Positions 25,393 through 34,140 of a DNA stretch of 64,000 bases are shown here, in pieces (the stretch's first letter is position 1; each line of letters begins with the position of its first letter). Source of the stretch: Maricaulis sp039978735 (GTDB taxonomy: Bacteria > Pseudomonadota > Alphaproteobacteria > Caulobacterales > Maricaulaceae); contig NZ_JBDWAS010000057.1 in NCBI RefSeq assembly GCF_039978735.1, forward strand, positions 1-64,000. Reading direction: 5' to 3'. Made by a program: the position numbers and the translations under genes. A model generated the notes under the pieces. It was not told the DNA's origin. It saw only the letters and a list, made by a program, of their open reading frames with translations, and made no database searches.

Positions 25393-25917
25393 CTAGCCGC
25401 CGAAGCGACGGACGTAGGAAATGCCGTAGGTGTCGGCTTCACCGCCATCGTCATAATCATAACGGGTATAGTCGAGGCGGACGCCGTTATCGCCGGCGAA
25501 GAACCACTCGCCGCCGACGCCGAAAGCCCAGGCCTCGTCGCTGCCGTCATAGTTCAGACCGGCAATATCGGCATCGAATTCGGTCGTGGTGTAGCCGCCG
25601 CGCAGGAAGACATTGGCCTGCTCGTTCGACCAGGGGCGCACGACACCGAACGCGCCGAGCGAATAATCGAGACCGACATCGCCGGTCACGCCGGCCACCG
25701 TCACGGACTCGTCATTGATGCCGATATTGGCCTGGCCCTCAACGCCGAAGAAGCGATTGAAGTCGTAGCCACCGCGAACAACGGCTGTGTCCACATCGAC
25801 ATCGTCGAAGTCGAAGCGCTCATAGCCGCCGCCGAGGCGGAACTCGCCCTGCTGAGCCGTTGCACCGGCAGTGAGCGCAAGGATGGAAAGGGAGGCGAGG
25901 GAAAGGGTACGCAGCAT
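25393..25917 (-). CDS. Outer-membrane beta-barrel protein, paralogue of the next gene
   Basis: 174 residues, with AAGG upstream. The signal peptide ends near ATAQ. It shares RGGYDFNRFFGVEGQANIG, the TTEFDA strand, DYTRYDYDDGGEADTYG and the YVRRFGG terminus with the protein at 24680-25228. The two probably arose by tandem duplication. It lacks the Cys pair of its partner. Each copy has its own terminator, so they may be expressed separately. Confidence 0.85.
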   Translation of the reverse strand: MLRTLSLASLSILALTAGATAQQGEFRLGGGYERFDFDDVDVDTAVVRGGYDFNRFFGVEGQANIGINDESVTVAGVTGDVGLDYSLGAFGVVRPWSNEQANVFLRGGYTTTEFDADIAGLNYDGSDEAWAFGVGGEWFFAGDNGVRLDYTRYDYDDGGEADTYGISYVRRFGG

Positions 25918-26270
25918 TTTATCAACCTTACTCTATACATGGCGTCGTTGCGCCAGTTGCGGGTTCCCAGCCCGTCCCACAGCTGGGAACGGGCTTCGGG
26001 GGTTTCAAGCCGTCCGTCTGCAGACCGACTGACCGCCACCATGCCCTCCCCGACATGACGGCCTGCCAGACAATCCCGGCTGCAGCCGGTTCGCCCCGAC
26101 ACAACGCGCGAACTGCGATTTTTGGTCTTTCCGTTGCATGAAAATCCTGCAAGCCTGTGGTCATGCGTCGTGTTAACGCATGCACAAGAACGCGCTGGAC
26201 TGTTGCCTGTCCGCGCAGCGCATGCCAAACACGGCCACGATTTTCGACCTGACTAATTTTGGGGGCGTCC
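25918..26270. other. Divergent intergenic gap
   Basis: About 350 bases between the barrel gene (minus) and the cytochrome gene (plus). Apart from the inverted repeat at 25963-25990 I see no gene, repeat or clear promoter. An ORF on the minus strand here has no ribosome-binding site or family features. Confidence 0.5.
25963..25990. promoter_or_regulatory. 9-bp inverted repeat upstream of the second barrel gene
   Basis: GTTCCCAGC and GCTGGGAAC are perfect complements around a 10-nt loop, about 46-73 bases upstream of the start at 25917. It may be a leader hairpin or an operator. Confidence 0.35.
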
Positions 26271-27017
26271 ATGGGCGATCTCTTCTGGAACAAGGTGGCC
26301 GGTGTCCTGATCGGCGCAGTGCTGGCTGTGATGGCCATTACCGAGCTTGGGCACCTGCTGGTTCCCTCGCACGGCGCGCACGAGCTGACCGACGAGAACA
26401 CCTCGTATCCGGTTGACTGGGCTGCAATCGAATCGGGCGGCGGCGAGGCCGAACCGGTCGAGGAAGGTCCGACCGACTACGGCCTCCTGCTGGCCAATGC
26501 AGACATATCCAACGGTGAGCGTGTCGCGCGCCGCTGTGCCGCCTGCCACAATTTCGAGCAAGGCGGTGCCAATGGCGTCGGCCCCAATCTCTGGGGTGTT
26601 GTGGGTGCGGACATCGCATCCCATGCCGGTTTCTCCTACTCCGCAGCCCTGCAGGCGCTGGAAGGGGAATGGACCTATGAGGCCCTGAACCACTTCATCG
26701 AGAGCCCGGCCTCCTACGCGCCCGGTACGGCGATGTCCTTCCGCGGCCTCAGCGACGAAGCCCAGCGTTTCGACCTGATCGCCTATCTGCACAGCCTGTC
26801 GGACAACCCGCTGCCCTTCCCGGACCCGCTGCCGGAAGAGAGCGAAATGACGGAAGAAGTCTCCGATATGGCCGAGCAGGCTGGCGAAGCCATGGGCGAC
26901 ATGGCTGAAGAGGCCGGCGAACGGGCTGCGGAGATGGCACCTGAAGGTGAAGAACCCGCACCGGCCGAAGACGACGCGGCTGCTGCCGGTGAAGAACCTC
27001 AGGAAGGCGGCCACTAG
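26271..27017 (+). CDS. Membrane-anchored cytochrome c (CycM-like)
   Basis: 248 residues from the ATG at 26271; a TTG at 26259 is possible. One N-terminal membrane anchor (about 9-29) is followed by a class I cytochrome c domain. The heme site is CAACH (C89, C92, H93) and the distal Met is M155 in PGTAMSF. Anchored c2/c552-type cytochromes carry electrons between the bc1 complex and oxidases in alphaproteobacteria. The C-terminus (about 185-248) is an odd, very acidic Glu/Ala/Met tail. A strong terminator follows. Confidence 0.92.
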   Translation: MGDLFWNKVAGVLIGAVLAVMAITELGHLLVPSHGAHELTDENTSYPVDWAAIESGGGEAEPVEEGPTDYGLLLANADISNGERVARRCAACHNFEQGGANGVGPNLWGVVGADIASHAGFSYSAALQALEGEWTYEALNHFIESPASYAPGTAMSFRGLSDEAQRFDLIAYLHSLSDNPLPFPDPLPEESEMTEEVSDMAEQAGEAMGDMAEEAGERAAEMAPEGEEPAPAEDDAAAAGEEPQEGGH

Positions 27018-27039
27018 GCCCACCTCCGATACGAACAGA

Positions 27040-27070
27040 AAAGCCCGGGTCACCTGACCCGGGCTTTTTT
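27040..27070 (+). terminator. Strong bidirectional rho-independent terminator
   Basis: GCCCGGGT-cacctg-ACCCGGGC is followed by TTTTTT on plus and, on minus, by TTTTCTGTT. It serves the cytochrome gene and the convergent NlpC/P60 gene. Confidence 0.93.
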
Positions 27071-27096
27071 GTGCCGGCTGTCAGCCCCGCCAGGTG

Positions 27097-27948
27097 TCAG
27101 ACGGGACGGACGATCGTGCGCACAGGATTTTCCTTTTCCCGGATTCGCGTTTCGGCTTCGGAAAAGAGCTCCAGCGTGACATCCATGAAACCGGCATTGG
27201 CGTGCAGCAGGTGTTCCGAGTCGACCATGATCCCGACATGGCCAGGCCAGAAAACGATATCGCCACGCTCGCGTGCCTCGTCACCGGTGACGTCCTGCCA
27301 GGCGGCCTTCAGCGCGGCCTCCTGCTGATCCGCATCCCGCGGCACATCGATGCCCGCTGCGCGGAGCGCCATCTGCACGAGACCGGAGCAGTCCAGCCCA
27401 AGACTCTCCTTGCCGCCCCAGAGATAGGGCGTCGCGAGAAAGCTTTCGGCCACAGCGACGAAGTCGCCGGCATGATCATCAGGAGCGCCGGTATGGGCCT
27501 CGACCACCCAGCCCAGGCCCTCAGCCTCGATGAAGCGGCCCTCACGCGCGCCTGTCGAAACCAGCGCGTTCAGGCTGAGCAGATGGCGCGGGGCCGATTT
27601 GATGTCCGGCTTTGAAAAGGCATAGGTGCGCAATGCGGTGATGCGCCGATCAGGCTGACGGATCGTCGTGGAGAAGCCGGCGAGGTCGACCCATCCGACA
27701 TAGCCGCCGGCGCGGGAGAAGCCCCAGCCCCAGCCATCGCGCGCTTCCAGAACCGCGAAGACCTCGCCGGCCAGCACCTGATCGTCCATGGCACCGTCGG
27801 GCGCGGGCGCCCGGCGGATCGGCGCAGCAGCGATCACAGATTGATAGTCGGCCGGCTCCACGAAGCGCGCCGCTTCGACCTGCCCTTTCAGATGGGCGGC
27901 CGCGAGATCGGGCCTGGCGGGCGTGAGGCGGGGATCCAGGTGGGACAT
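27097..27948 (-). CDS. NlpC/P60 family cell-wall peptidase
   Basis: 283 residues. An N-terminal region with bacterial SH3-like features (about 55-95, WGWGFSRAGGYVGWVDL) precedes the C-terminal NlpC/P60 domain. The catalytic Cys is C187 in LDCSGLVQ, a His is in GHVGIM (about H237), and the third residue is in LLHANAG. It cleaves peptidoglycan stem peptides. No signal peptide is seen, so it may act on imported fragments. It overlaps the 3' end of the MarR gene by about 60 bases. Confidence 0.92.
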   Translation of the reverse strand: MSHLDPRLTPARPDLAAAHLKGQVEAARFVEPADYQSVIAAAPIRRAPAPDGAMDDQVLAGEVFAVLEARDGWGWGFSRAGGYVGWVDLAGFSTTIRQPDRRITALRTYAFSKPDIKSAPRHLLSLNALVSTGAREGRFIEAEGLGWVVEAHTGAPDDHAGDFVAVAESFLATPYLWGGKESLGLDCSGLVQMALRAAGIDVPRDADQQEAALKAAWQDVTGDEARERGDIVFWPGHVGIMVDSEHLLHANAGFMDVTLELFSEAETRIREKENPVRTIVRPV

Positions 27949-28289
27949 GTGCGGGTTTCCTCGGCACGGACGGCAACACGTTCGCCGTAATCGTACAGGA
28001 AGACAGCGCCTTTGACAGTGCGGTGCACCGAGACGTCCCGCTTGTCGTCACGGTCTCGCTTGCGGCGCACGAACCCCTGCCGCTCGAGCACGTCCAGGGC
28101 GCGTGTCACGGCCGGTTTGGGCAGGCCGAGCGCGCGCGACAGGTCCCGCACGGCGTGGGGGCCCGGCTGCATGAAGATCGACAGCAGCAGCGCGAACTGG
28201 CGGGCCGTGAGGTCCGCCGTTTCGCCCTGCAGCGCGTCCGCCGATACGCGGCGCATCATTTCAAGCGATGTCATCGCCTGGGATGCCAT
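27888..28289 (-). CDS. MarR family transcriptional regulator
   Basis: 133 residues. The winged-helix core is visible: FALLLSIFMQPGPHAVRDLS, LGLPKPAVTRALDVLERQGF and the wing RKRDRDDKRDVSV. MarR proteins bind palindromes as dimers and respond to small molecules. The last 20 codons overlap the NlpC/P60 start in another frame, so the pair is co-transcribed. An alternative ATG lies at 28274. Confidence 0.88.
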   Translation of the reverse strand: MASQAMTSLEMMRRVSADALQGETADLTARQFALLLSIFMQPGPHAVRDLSRALGLPKPAVTRALDVLERQGFVRRKRDRDDKRDVSVHRTVKGAVFLYDYGERVAVRAEETRTCPTWIPASRPPGPISRPPI

Positions 28290-28336
28290 CCGGCACGCTC
28301 CCGTTCAGCCTGCGAATCGCCCCGAAGGGGTCGCGG

Positions 28337-29695
28337 CTAATCCTGAAAGCGTTCCTTGAGCATTTGGTAAACGGCGCGTGCGGCATGCATGTCGCCGCCC
28401 TTGGGACGCCCCGGACGGTCCTTGGGATTCCAGGCAAAGATGTCGAAATGCATCCAGGCCGCATCGCCGACGAACCGGCGCAGGAAGAGGCCCGCCGTGA
28501 TCGATCCCGCCATCGGCATGGCGGTCGAGTTCACGATATCCGAGATCTCGCTGTCGATATCGCCTTCATAGCCATCCCACAGCGGCATGCGCCAGACCGG
28601 GTCGAACACTTTCACCGCGGCCCCGGCGAGATCGGCGGCCAGATCGTCCTGATCGGTATAGAAGGGCGCCACTTCAGGCCCCAGCGCAACGCGCGCCGCG
28701 CCGGTCAGCGTCGCGAAGTCGAGCAGCAGATCGACCTTCTCTTCGGTCGCCCGCGCCAGCGCGTCTGCAAGCACAAGCCGGCCTTCCGCGTCGGTATTGT
28801 CCACCTCGACGGTGATGCCCTTGCGCGATGTGAGAATGTCGCCCGGACGGAAGGCACCGGCACCGACGGCATTCTCGACGGCCGGCACCAGAAGGTGCAG
28901 CCGGACCGGCAGGCCGGCCGCCATGATCATGCTGGCCAGCCCCATCGCATTGGCCGCGCCGCCCATATCCTTCTTCATCAGGCGCATGAACTGGGCCGCC
29001 TTGAGGTCCAGGCCGCCGCTGTCAAAGCAAACGCCCTTGCCGACGATCGCAACGCGCGGATGGCTCTCCTCGCCCCATTCCAGCTCAAGCAGACGCGGCG
29101 CCTCGCCGGCCGCCCGTCCGACCGCATGGATCATCGGATAGTTCTGGGCGAGAAGGTCGTCGCCGCGCACAACCCGCACCGTCGCTTCGAAGCGTTCGGC
29201 CAGCGAGCGGAAGGCGTTCTCCAGACCTTCCGGCCCCATCCGGTCGGCCGGTGTGTTGACCAGATCGCGTGTCAGCGTGACCGCACGCACCACGGCCTCG
29301 GCTTCCGCAGCGTCGGCGCCCTCGGGCAGGGCCAGCCGCGCGGGTTCGCGATCTGCGGGCTTGTAGAGCGTGAAACTGTAGCCGCCCAGCGCCCAGGCGG
29401 TCGCAGTCAGGGTCGGGTCCCAGCCCTCGGGCAGAGCCTCGATCTGCCAGTCGCCGCCGGCGAGCGCTTTCGCGGCGGCGCCGATCGCGAAGACATCCTT
29501 GCCGGGACCGATACCCAGCCAGGCGTCGCTGTCACTGCCAGCGGGAAAGCGCACAACCTGGCCCGGCTTGCCTTCGAAACCGGCCGCCAGGGGACGCAGC
29601 GCCTCCGGCAGGGCTCCGACCATGTCTGCACTGGCCTCCGCCGTTACGAGCCGCAGGGTGAGCGCCGTCCCGCCGGACGCGAATATCGAAGTCAT
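28337..29695 (-). CDS. M17 family leucyl aminopeptidase
   Basis: 452 residues from the ATG at 29695, after AAAGG. Di-metal and catalytic features are GKGVCFDSGG (Lys near 220, Asp near 225) and the signature NTDAEGRL near 300-307. KKDMGGAAN and FATLTGAARVALG also match. It removes N-terminal residues, often Leu, from peptides in the cytoplasm. The N-terminal domain is shorter than in E. coli PepA, as is common in alphaproteobacteria. Confidence 0.94.
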   Translation of the reverse strand: MTSIFASGGTALTLRLVTAEASADMVGALPEALRPLAAGFEGKPGQVVRFPAGSDSDAWLGIGPGKDVFAIGAAAKALAGGDWQIEALPEGWDPTLTATAWALGGYSFTLYKPADREPARLALPEGADAAEAEAVVRAVTLTRDLVNTPADRMGPEGLENAFRSLAERFEATVRVVRGDDLLAQNYPMIHAVGRAAGEAPRLLELEWGEESHPRVAIVGKGVCFDSGGLDLKAAQFMRLMKKDMGGAANAMGLASMIMAAGLPVRLHLLVPAVENAVGAGAFRPGDILTSRKGITVEVDNTDAEGRLVLADALARATEEKVDLLLDFATLTGAARVALGPEVAPFYTDQDDLAADLAGAAVKVFDPVWRMPLWDGYEGDIDSEISDIVNSTAMPMAGSITAGLFLRRFVGDAAWMHFDIFAWNPKDRPGRPKGGDMHAARAVYQMLKERFQD

Positions 29696-29736
29696 GATCA
29701 ACCTTTCCCGTGTGCCGCGATGCGGCCGAACTGCGA

Positions 29737-29752
29737 TTAACCCATTCTTGAC
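29737..29752 (+). promoter_or_regulatory. Candidate CtrA box upstream of the tadD-like gene
   Basis: TTAA-CCCATTC-TTGAC matches the CtrA consensus TTAA-N7-TTAAC with one mismatch. Its TTGACC end could double as a -35 element. It lies about 50 bases before the ATG at 29801. The consensus is known from Caulobacter; regulation here is inferred. Confidence 0.4.
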
Positions 29753-29800
29753 CGGGCAGGCGCAGATTCAAGAGACGCCCACAGTTGACCGATTCGTCTC

Positions 29801-30598
29801 ATGCGACCGATTTACGCCCTTGCCCCGCTCGTCTTCCTGGCCGTTTCGGCCTGTGCCACCACCACGGCACCGACCGAACAGGAACAGGCCGTCATCGACA
29901 CGATGAACGCCAACACGATCGTGCCGGCCTCGCAGACCGAACGCGACGCCATCCGCAGCCAGGACCTCCTGACCCAGGCCGCATTCTGGGCCGAAGCCCA
30001 CGAACTGAACCCGTCTGATCTGGAAGCCGCAACCGAACTTTCGAGCACGCTGCGCCAGCTGGGAAATCACCGCCGCGCAGCAGAAGTGGCGCAACAATCG
30101 CTTGCGCTCTACCCCGACAACGCACCGCTCTTGTTCGCCTATGGCAGCGCCATGGCCGCCGCCGGGCGCGGTGCGGGCGGAATGGAAGCGCTGCGCCGGG
30201 CGACGCAGATCGATCCCGGCAACTGGCAGTATCTCAACGCCCTCGGCGTAGCGCAGGAACAGGCCGGCCAGACAGGCCCAGCCCGGGCCAGTTTCCAGGC
30301 CGCGCTCGAGCTGCAGCCGGGCAACCCGTCCATCCTGTCGAATATCGCGCTGTCCTACATGGCGGCCGGGGAAACCGAGACCGCGGAGCGCATGCTGCGT
30401 GAGGCGATGATCCGTCCGGGCGCCGATCCGACGGTACGCCAGAACCTCGCCCTCGCCATGGCCCTGCAAGGCCGTTTCGAGGAAGCCGAAACGATGGCAC
30501 GCGTGGATGTCTCGCCGCAAATGGCCGAGGCCAACATGGCTTATATCCGCTCGATGCTGACATCCCGCCGGCGCTATGACGCCGTGCGCGCAGACTAG
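29801..30598 (+). CDS. tadD: TadD-like tetratricopeptide lipoprotein
   Basis: 265 residues. A lipoprotein signal ends in AVSAC (C18). About four TPR units cover residues 60-240, including RRAAEVAQQSLALYPDNA, RATQIDPGNWQYLNALGVA, ARASFQAALELQPGNPSIL and AERMLREAMIRPGADP. This is the layout of TadD, the TPR lipoprotein of Tad pilus systems that may pilot the secretin. It lies 1.5 kb beyond the tadC end of the locus on the opposite strand, with a CtrA-like box upstream. Confidence 0.82.
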   Translation: MRPIYALAPLVFLAVSACATTTAPTEQEQAVIDTMNANTIVPASQTERDAIRSQDLLTQAAFWAEAHELNPSDLEAATELSSTLRQLGNHRRAAEVAQQSLALYPDNAPLLFAYGSAMAAAGRGAGGMEALRRATQIDPGNWQYLNALGVAQEQAGQTGPARASFQAALELQPGNPSILSNIALSYMAAGETETAERMLREAMIRPGADPTVRQNLALAMALQGRFEEAETMARVDVSPQMAEANMAYIRSMLTSRRRYDAVRAD

Positions 30599-30601
30599 GC
30601 C

Positions 30602-31072
30602 TCAACCCTCGACATATTCCGCATCGTACTCGATCGGGAAGTTCACCGACCGGGCTATGAAGCAGAAGCGGTGCACCTCCTTGTGCAGCGCGTCGGCTCT
30701 TGCCGTGTCGGTTCCAGGCTCCACCGAAATTCGCGGCCGCAGCGTTGCTCTCAGGAAACGGCCCGACCCGTCGGGCAGCGTCTCGCCCACCCCGTCCGGA
30801 TTGTCCTCATACCCTGTCACCACGATCCCCGCCGAACTGGCGAGGTGCAGATACCAGAGCATGTGGCACGCCGACAGCGCACTGAGGAGCATGTCTTCCG
30901 GGTTGGGCAAACCGGGGTCGCCACCCAGCAGCGGATCGTTGGAACAATGGATGACCGGCTTGCCGGGTGTCTCCACATTCCAGGTCCGGTCATACCCCTT
31001 GTAGGTCCGCGTTCCCTCGCCCCGGTCACCGGTCCAGACGATGCGGGTAGTGTAGACGTGTTCCCGGCTCAT
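30602..31072 (-). CDS. OsmC/Ohr family protein
   Basis: 156 residues, with GAGGGAG upstream. The peroxidatic Cys is C69 in LSALSACHMLWYLH and the second is C137 in HRFCFIARS. The fold has NPEDMLLSALSACH at the start of the central helix. Members reduce organic hydroperoxides using lipoylated or thiol donors. It is last in the minus-strand run that begins with the Tad genes; a role in pili is not implied. Confidence 0.92.
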   Translation of the reverse strand: MSREHVYTTRIVWTGDRGEGTRTYKGYDRTWNVETPGKPVIHCSNDPLLGGDPGLPNPEDMLLSALSACHMLWYLHLASSAGIVVTGYEDNPDGVGETLPDGSGRFLRATLRPRISVEPGTDTARADALHKEVHRFCFIARSVNFPIEYDAEYVEG

Positions 31073-31111
31073 GCGATCGGCTCCCTCGTTTGTCCCGGAT
31101 CCGGCTGTCCG

Positions 31112-31585
31112 CTAGCGCAGAAAGCCACGCCGGTGCAGATAGGCGAGCGCGCATACCGCCACAAGATGGCCGATGAGATGGATGTAGCCGCTGAGATCAT
31201 TCGCCATTTGGGGGATCGACGTCATCATCACCCAGTCTGCGATACCCGGCACCAGGCAGAAGACGAGAAGCGGCAGGGCCAGGCGAGCCCGCAGGACCAG
31301 CGCGATGAAGGCCGCAATGAAGCTGGCGCAGGCCGCAACGAACACGGCCTCATGCAATATGGTGGTCTGGCTGTAATACCCGTAGGCGTCAAAAGCGATG
31401 AGGTCCGGCGGCCAGATATTCAGGCGAACCGCAATGTCGACAATGCCCCAGAACGCGTAGGACAACGCCTGACGGCCCACCAGCACAAGCGCAATCGCGA
31501 AGACGACCCAATCGGCCCGCTTCGACCTGAGAAAGTGCAGGATGGGCATCGACTTCGCCTGAACGCCTTCCTTTTGCGCCTTCAC
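31112..31585 (-). CDS. Four-helix membrane protein of unknown function
   Basis: 157 residues with a GTG start at 31585; an internal ATG at 31549 is possible. Four hydrophobic helices (about 24-48, 75-100, 103-125 and 133-152) are separated by short loops. It starts three bases after the stop of the previous gene. I recognise no family motif. Confidence 0.7.
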   Translation of the reverse strand: MKAQKEGVQAKSMPILHFLRSKRADWVVFAIALVLVGRQALSYAFWGIVDIAVRLNIWPPDLIAFDAYGYYSQTTILHEAVFVAACASFIAAFIALVLRARLALPLLVFCLVPGIADWVMMTSIPQMANDLSGYIHLIGHLVAVCALAYLHRRGFLR

Positions 31586-31588
31586 GTG

Positions 31589-32083
31589 TCAGCCAACGCT
31601 CAGAGGCGGCGGAGGGGGCGGAGGCGGTGGCCCGTCCTCATTGTCCTCGACATGTTTGAGAGGAAAGTCCTTGCGCAGGATGGGCGAGACCAGGGTGTGA
31701 TCGAAGCGGAAGTCTTCGACCATGTCCCGCAGCTCCGTCGGCGCCCGGCCGGTCTTCGAGGCTTCGGTTCCGCGATAGAGTGCATAGAGCTTGAGATAGT
31801 TCTTGTCGTCGCGCGACAGGGAGGTGTCGTCGAGACGTCCGCATATCGTGACCAGACGCTGCAGCCCCGCGCGGCGCTTGCCAGCCTTCAACTCGATCAT
31901 CGCAGTCGCCAGACCAACCTTCCAGCCCATATCGGCATAGTGGGTCCTGGGCGCGGCGGACAGCGCCTTGCGGGCGGACTGGACATCGTCAGCCGACAGG
32001 GCCTGCATGGCCTCGCCAACGGCGCGGTCGGCAGCGCGAATATCCTCGCGGATGGCTTCTTCCGTCTTGCGGCCCGAAAACAT
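31589..32083 (-). CDS. Helical protein with polyproline tail, unknown function
   Basis: 164 residues. The first 140 are helical and charged with a TPR-like character (VGEAMQALSADDVQSARKAL, GLATAMIELKAGKRRAGLQR). The C-terminus holds a run of nine or more prolines. It follows tadC by 61 bases and may be part of the Tad transcript. I cannot name a function. Confidence 0.68.
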   Translation of the reverse strand: MFSGRKTEEAIREDIRAADRAVGEAMQALSADDVQSARKALSAAPRTHYADMGWKVGLATAMIELKAGKRRAGLQRLVTICGRLDDTSLSRDDKNYLKLYALYRGTEASKTGRAPTELRDMVEDFRFDHTLVSPILRKDFPLKHVEDNEDGPPPPPPPPPLSVG

Positions 32084-32144
32084 GGGCTGTGTCCACCTGT
32101 GCAGCGTGCGGCGAGTCTATCAAATAGCGCGCCAAAACGAATTT

Positions 32145-33134
32145 TCACAGGCTGTTAAAGCGGATAATCGCCGGTCCGAGAATGACAACGAACAGAACCG
32201 GCAGGAAGAACACAATCATCGGCACGGTCAGCTTGGCCGGCAGCGAGGCGGCTTTCTTTTCGGCCGTCGCCAGACGCATGTCGCGATTTTCCTTCGCCAT
32301 GACCCGCAGGGCCTGTCCGAGCGGTGTACCATATCGTTCCGCCTGAATCAGGGAGGTACATACAGCGCGCACACCGGGGTGGTTGGTGCGCTTGCCGAGG
32401 TTTTCGTAGGCGGATCGCCGGTCCTGGAGATAGGACAGTTCGGCCGTTGTCAGGGACAGTTCTTCCGCGAGCTCGATGGATTGAGACCCGACCTCAGTGG
32501 ACACCTTGTGAAAGGCCGCCTCGATCGACATCCCCGATTCCACGCAGATCAGGAGCAGGTCGAGTGCGTCCGGGAAGGCCCCCATGATCGATTGCTGACG
32601 TTTCTGGGCGGCGTTCTTCAGATAGACGTTCGGCGCATAATAGCCGAGCAGGCCCAGACCGAAGGCCAGACACCAGCGGGTGATCGTCGGAAGACCGAAA
32701 TCATTGATCATGAAGACGTAGGTCGCCGTGCCCGCGAACAGGATGATCGGCGAGGCCAGACGGAAGAAATAGAAGGCGACGGCGGGCTTGTTGCCGCGCA
32801 GGCCGGCCTGCTGCAGCTTGTCCTGCAGGTCGGGGTCCTCGAAGGCCTTCTGCAGGTTCAGCGCATCCACAACCTTGCGCATCAGGCCCTTGGCCTCGGC
32901 GCCGCGGATCGAACTGTTGCGGCCGGACTGCTCCATCGCCTCACGGCTCTTGCGGCGCAATTCCTCACGGCGGTTGCGCACGCCCTTGATCCGCTTGTCG
33001 AGGGAGTTCGTGTTCATGGCCGGCGCGGCCAGCGTGACGATCGTCGCGAATACCAGCGCGGCGGATATCATCATCACCAGATTTTCCGGCGAGATCAGGA
33101 AGTCACGGATATCGGCGAAATCGAGCCCGAACAT
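32145..33134 (-). CDS. tadC: Tad pilus inner-membrane protein TadC
   Basis: 329 residues, with GAGGG upstream. It is a T2SSF-domain platform protein with membrane segments near 17-37, 120-165 and the C-terminus. The family stretch GAFPDALDLLLICVESGMSI begins near residue 182 and is followed by EAAF; ERYGTPLGQALRVMAKENRD comes later. With TadB it forms the inner-membrane base driven by the CpaF ATPase. It follows tadB by seven bases. Confidence 0.94.
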   Translation of the reverse strand: MFGLDFADIRDFLISPENLVMMISAALVFATIVTLAAPAMNTNSLDKRIKGVRNRREELRRKSREAMEQSGRNSSIRGAEAKGLMRKVVDALNLQKAFEDPDLQDKLQQAGLRGNKPAVAFYFFRLASPIILFAGTATYVFMINDFGLPTITRWCLAFGLGLLGYYAPNVYLKNAAQKRQQSIMGAFPDALDLLLICVESGMSIEAAFHKVSTEVGSQSIELAEELSLTTAELSYLQDRRSAYENLGKRTNHPGVRAVCTSLIQAERYGTPLGQALRVMAKENRDMRLATAEKKAASLPAKLTVPMIVFFLPVLFVVILGPAIIRFNSL

Positions 33135-33141
33135 GACGCCC

Positions 33142-34137
33142 TCAGATCTTGAAATTGATCATGCCGCGCATGACCATGATGCCGAGGAACATCCAGAATG
33201 CGCCGCCCAGCAGCATCAGCTGCCCTGTCGGATCCTGGAACATCTGGCCCATATAGGACGGTGTCGTCGCATAGACGATGCCCAGCACGGCAGGCGGCAA
33301 CGACCCGATAATGAAAGCCGACGACTTGGCTTCAGACGAGAGCGCGCTGATCTTCTCGCGCATCATCTTGCGCGACCGCAGCACGGTGGCGAGATTGCCC
33401 AGGGTTTCGGCGAGATTGCCGCCGGTCTTCTGCTGGATCACCAACACCGTGCGAAAGAAGTTCACTTCGGGCAGCGGCATGCGTTCGCACATCCGGTCGA
33501 GCCCGTCCGCCAGCGTCACGCCGACAGCGGTTCCCTCGACCAGTTTCTCGAACTCCGTGCGGACAGGTTCCGGAGACTCGGTCGCCAGGATTTTCAGACA
33601 CTCGTTCAGCGGCAGGCCGGACTTCACGCCACGCGTGATAACATCAAGCGAGTTGGCGAACTCGGCGGTGAATTTCTTCTGCCGCCGGCCGCACAGGAAG
33701 CCCAGCCACCAGCGTGGCAGACCGAAGCCGCTGATCAGCGTGATCGCTGCGAGAACCAGCAGGTTCTGACCCGTGATGAAGGCAACCAGCGCCCCCGTGA
33801 GCGCTGCCCCGGCCGAGATCATCCAGAAGACGCTCGGCGAGAACGACATACCGGCCTGGCGGATACGCGCCTTGATGGTCAGCGACTTCTTGCGCTGGTC
33901 GCGCTGGCGCTGCTCCATGTCCTTGAGGGATTCCTGGACCTGGCGTTTGCGCTGGGCAGCCTGGTCGAGCGCCGCGGTCTGGCGCTTGCCCCGGACGAGC
34001 TGGCCATCGCCCACCGCCCGGGTAATGCGCTTTTTCGACTGGGCGTCGCCCATCGAACCGACGGCTACCCAGCCGACACCGCCGACGGCGACAAAGGCCG
34101 CAACAGCTGCAAGCAAAAAGGCCATGTCCGGATTCAT
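33142..34137 (-). CDS. tadB: Tad pilus inner-membrane protein TadB
   Basis: 331 residues. GGAGG sits at the end of cpaF, so translation is coupled. A membrane segment at about 5-25 is followed by a basic cytoplasmic part and the T2SSF domain (FANSLDVITRGVKSGLPLNE, EFEKLVEGTAVGVTLADGLD, FFRTVLVIQQKTGGNLAETL). C-terminal membrane segments follow. It partners with TadC. Confidence 0.94.
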   Translation of the reverse strand: MNPDMAFLLAAVAAFVAVGGVGWVAVGSMGDAQSKKRITRAVGDGQLVRGKRQTAALDQAAQRKRQVQESLKDMEQRQRDQRKKSLTIKARIRQAGMSFSPSVFWMISAGAALTGALVAFITGQNLLVLAAITLISGFGLPRWWLGFLCGRRQKKFTAEFANSLDVITRGVKSGLPLNECLKILATESPEPVRTEFEKLVEGTAVGVTLADGLDRMCERMPLPEVNFFRTVLVIQQKTGGNLAETLGNLATVLRSRKMMREKISALSSEAKSSAFIIGSLPPAVLGIVYATTPSYMGQMFQDPTGQLMLLGGAFWMFLGIMVMRGMINFKI

Positions 34138-34140
34138 GCG

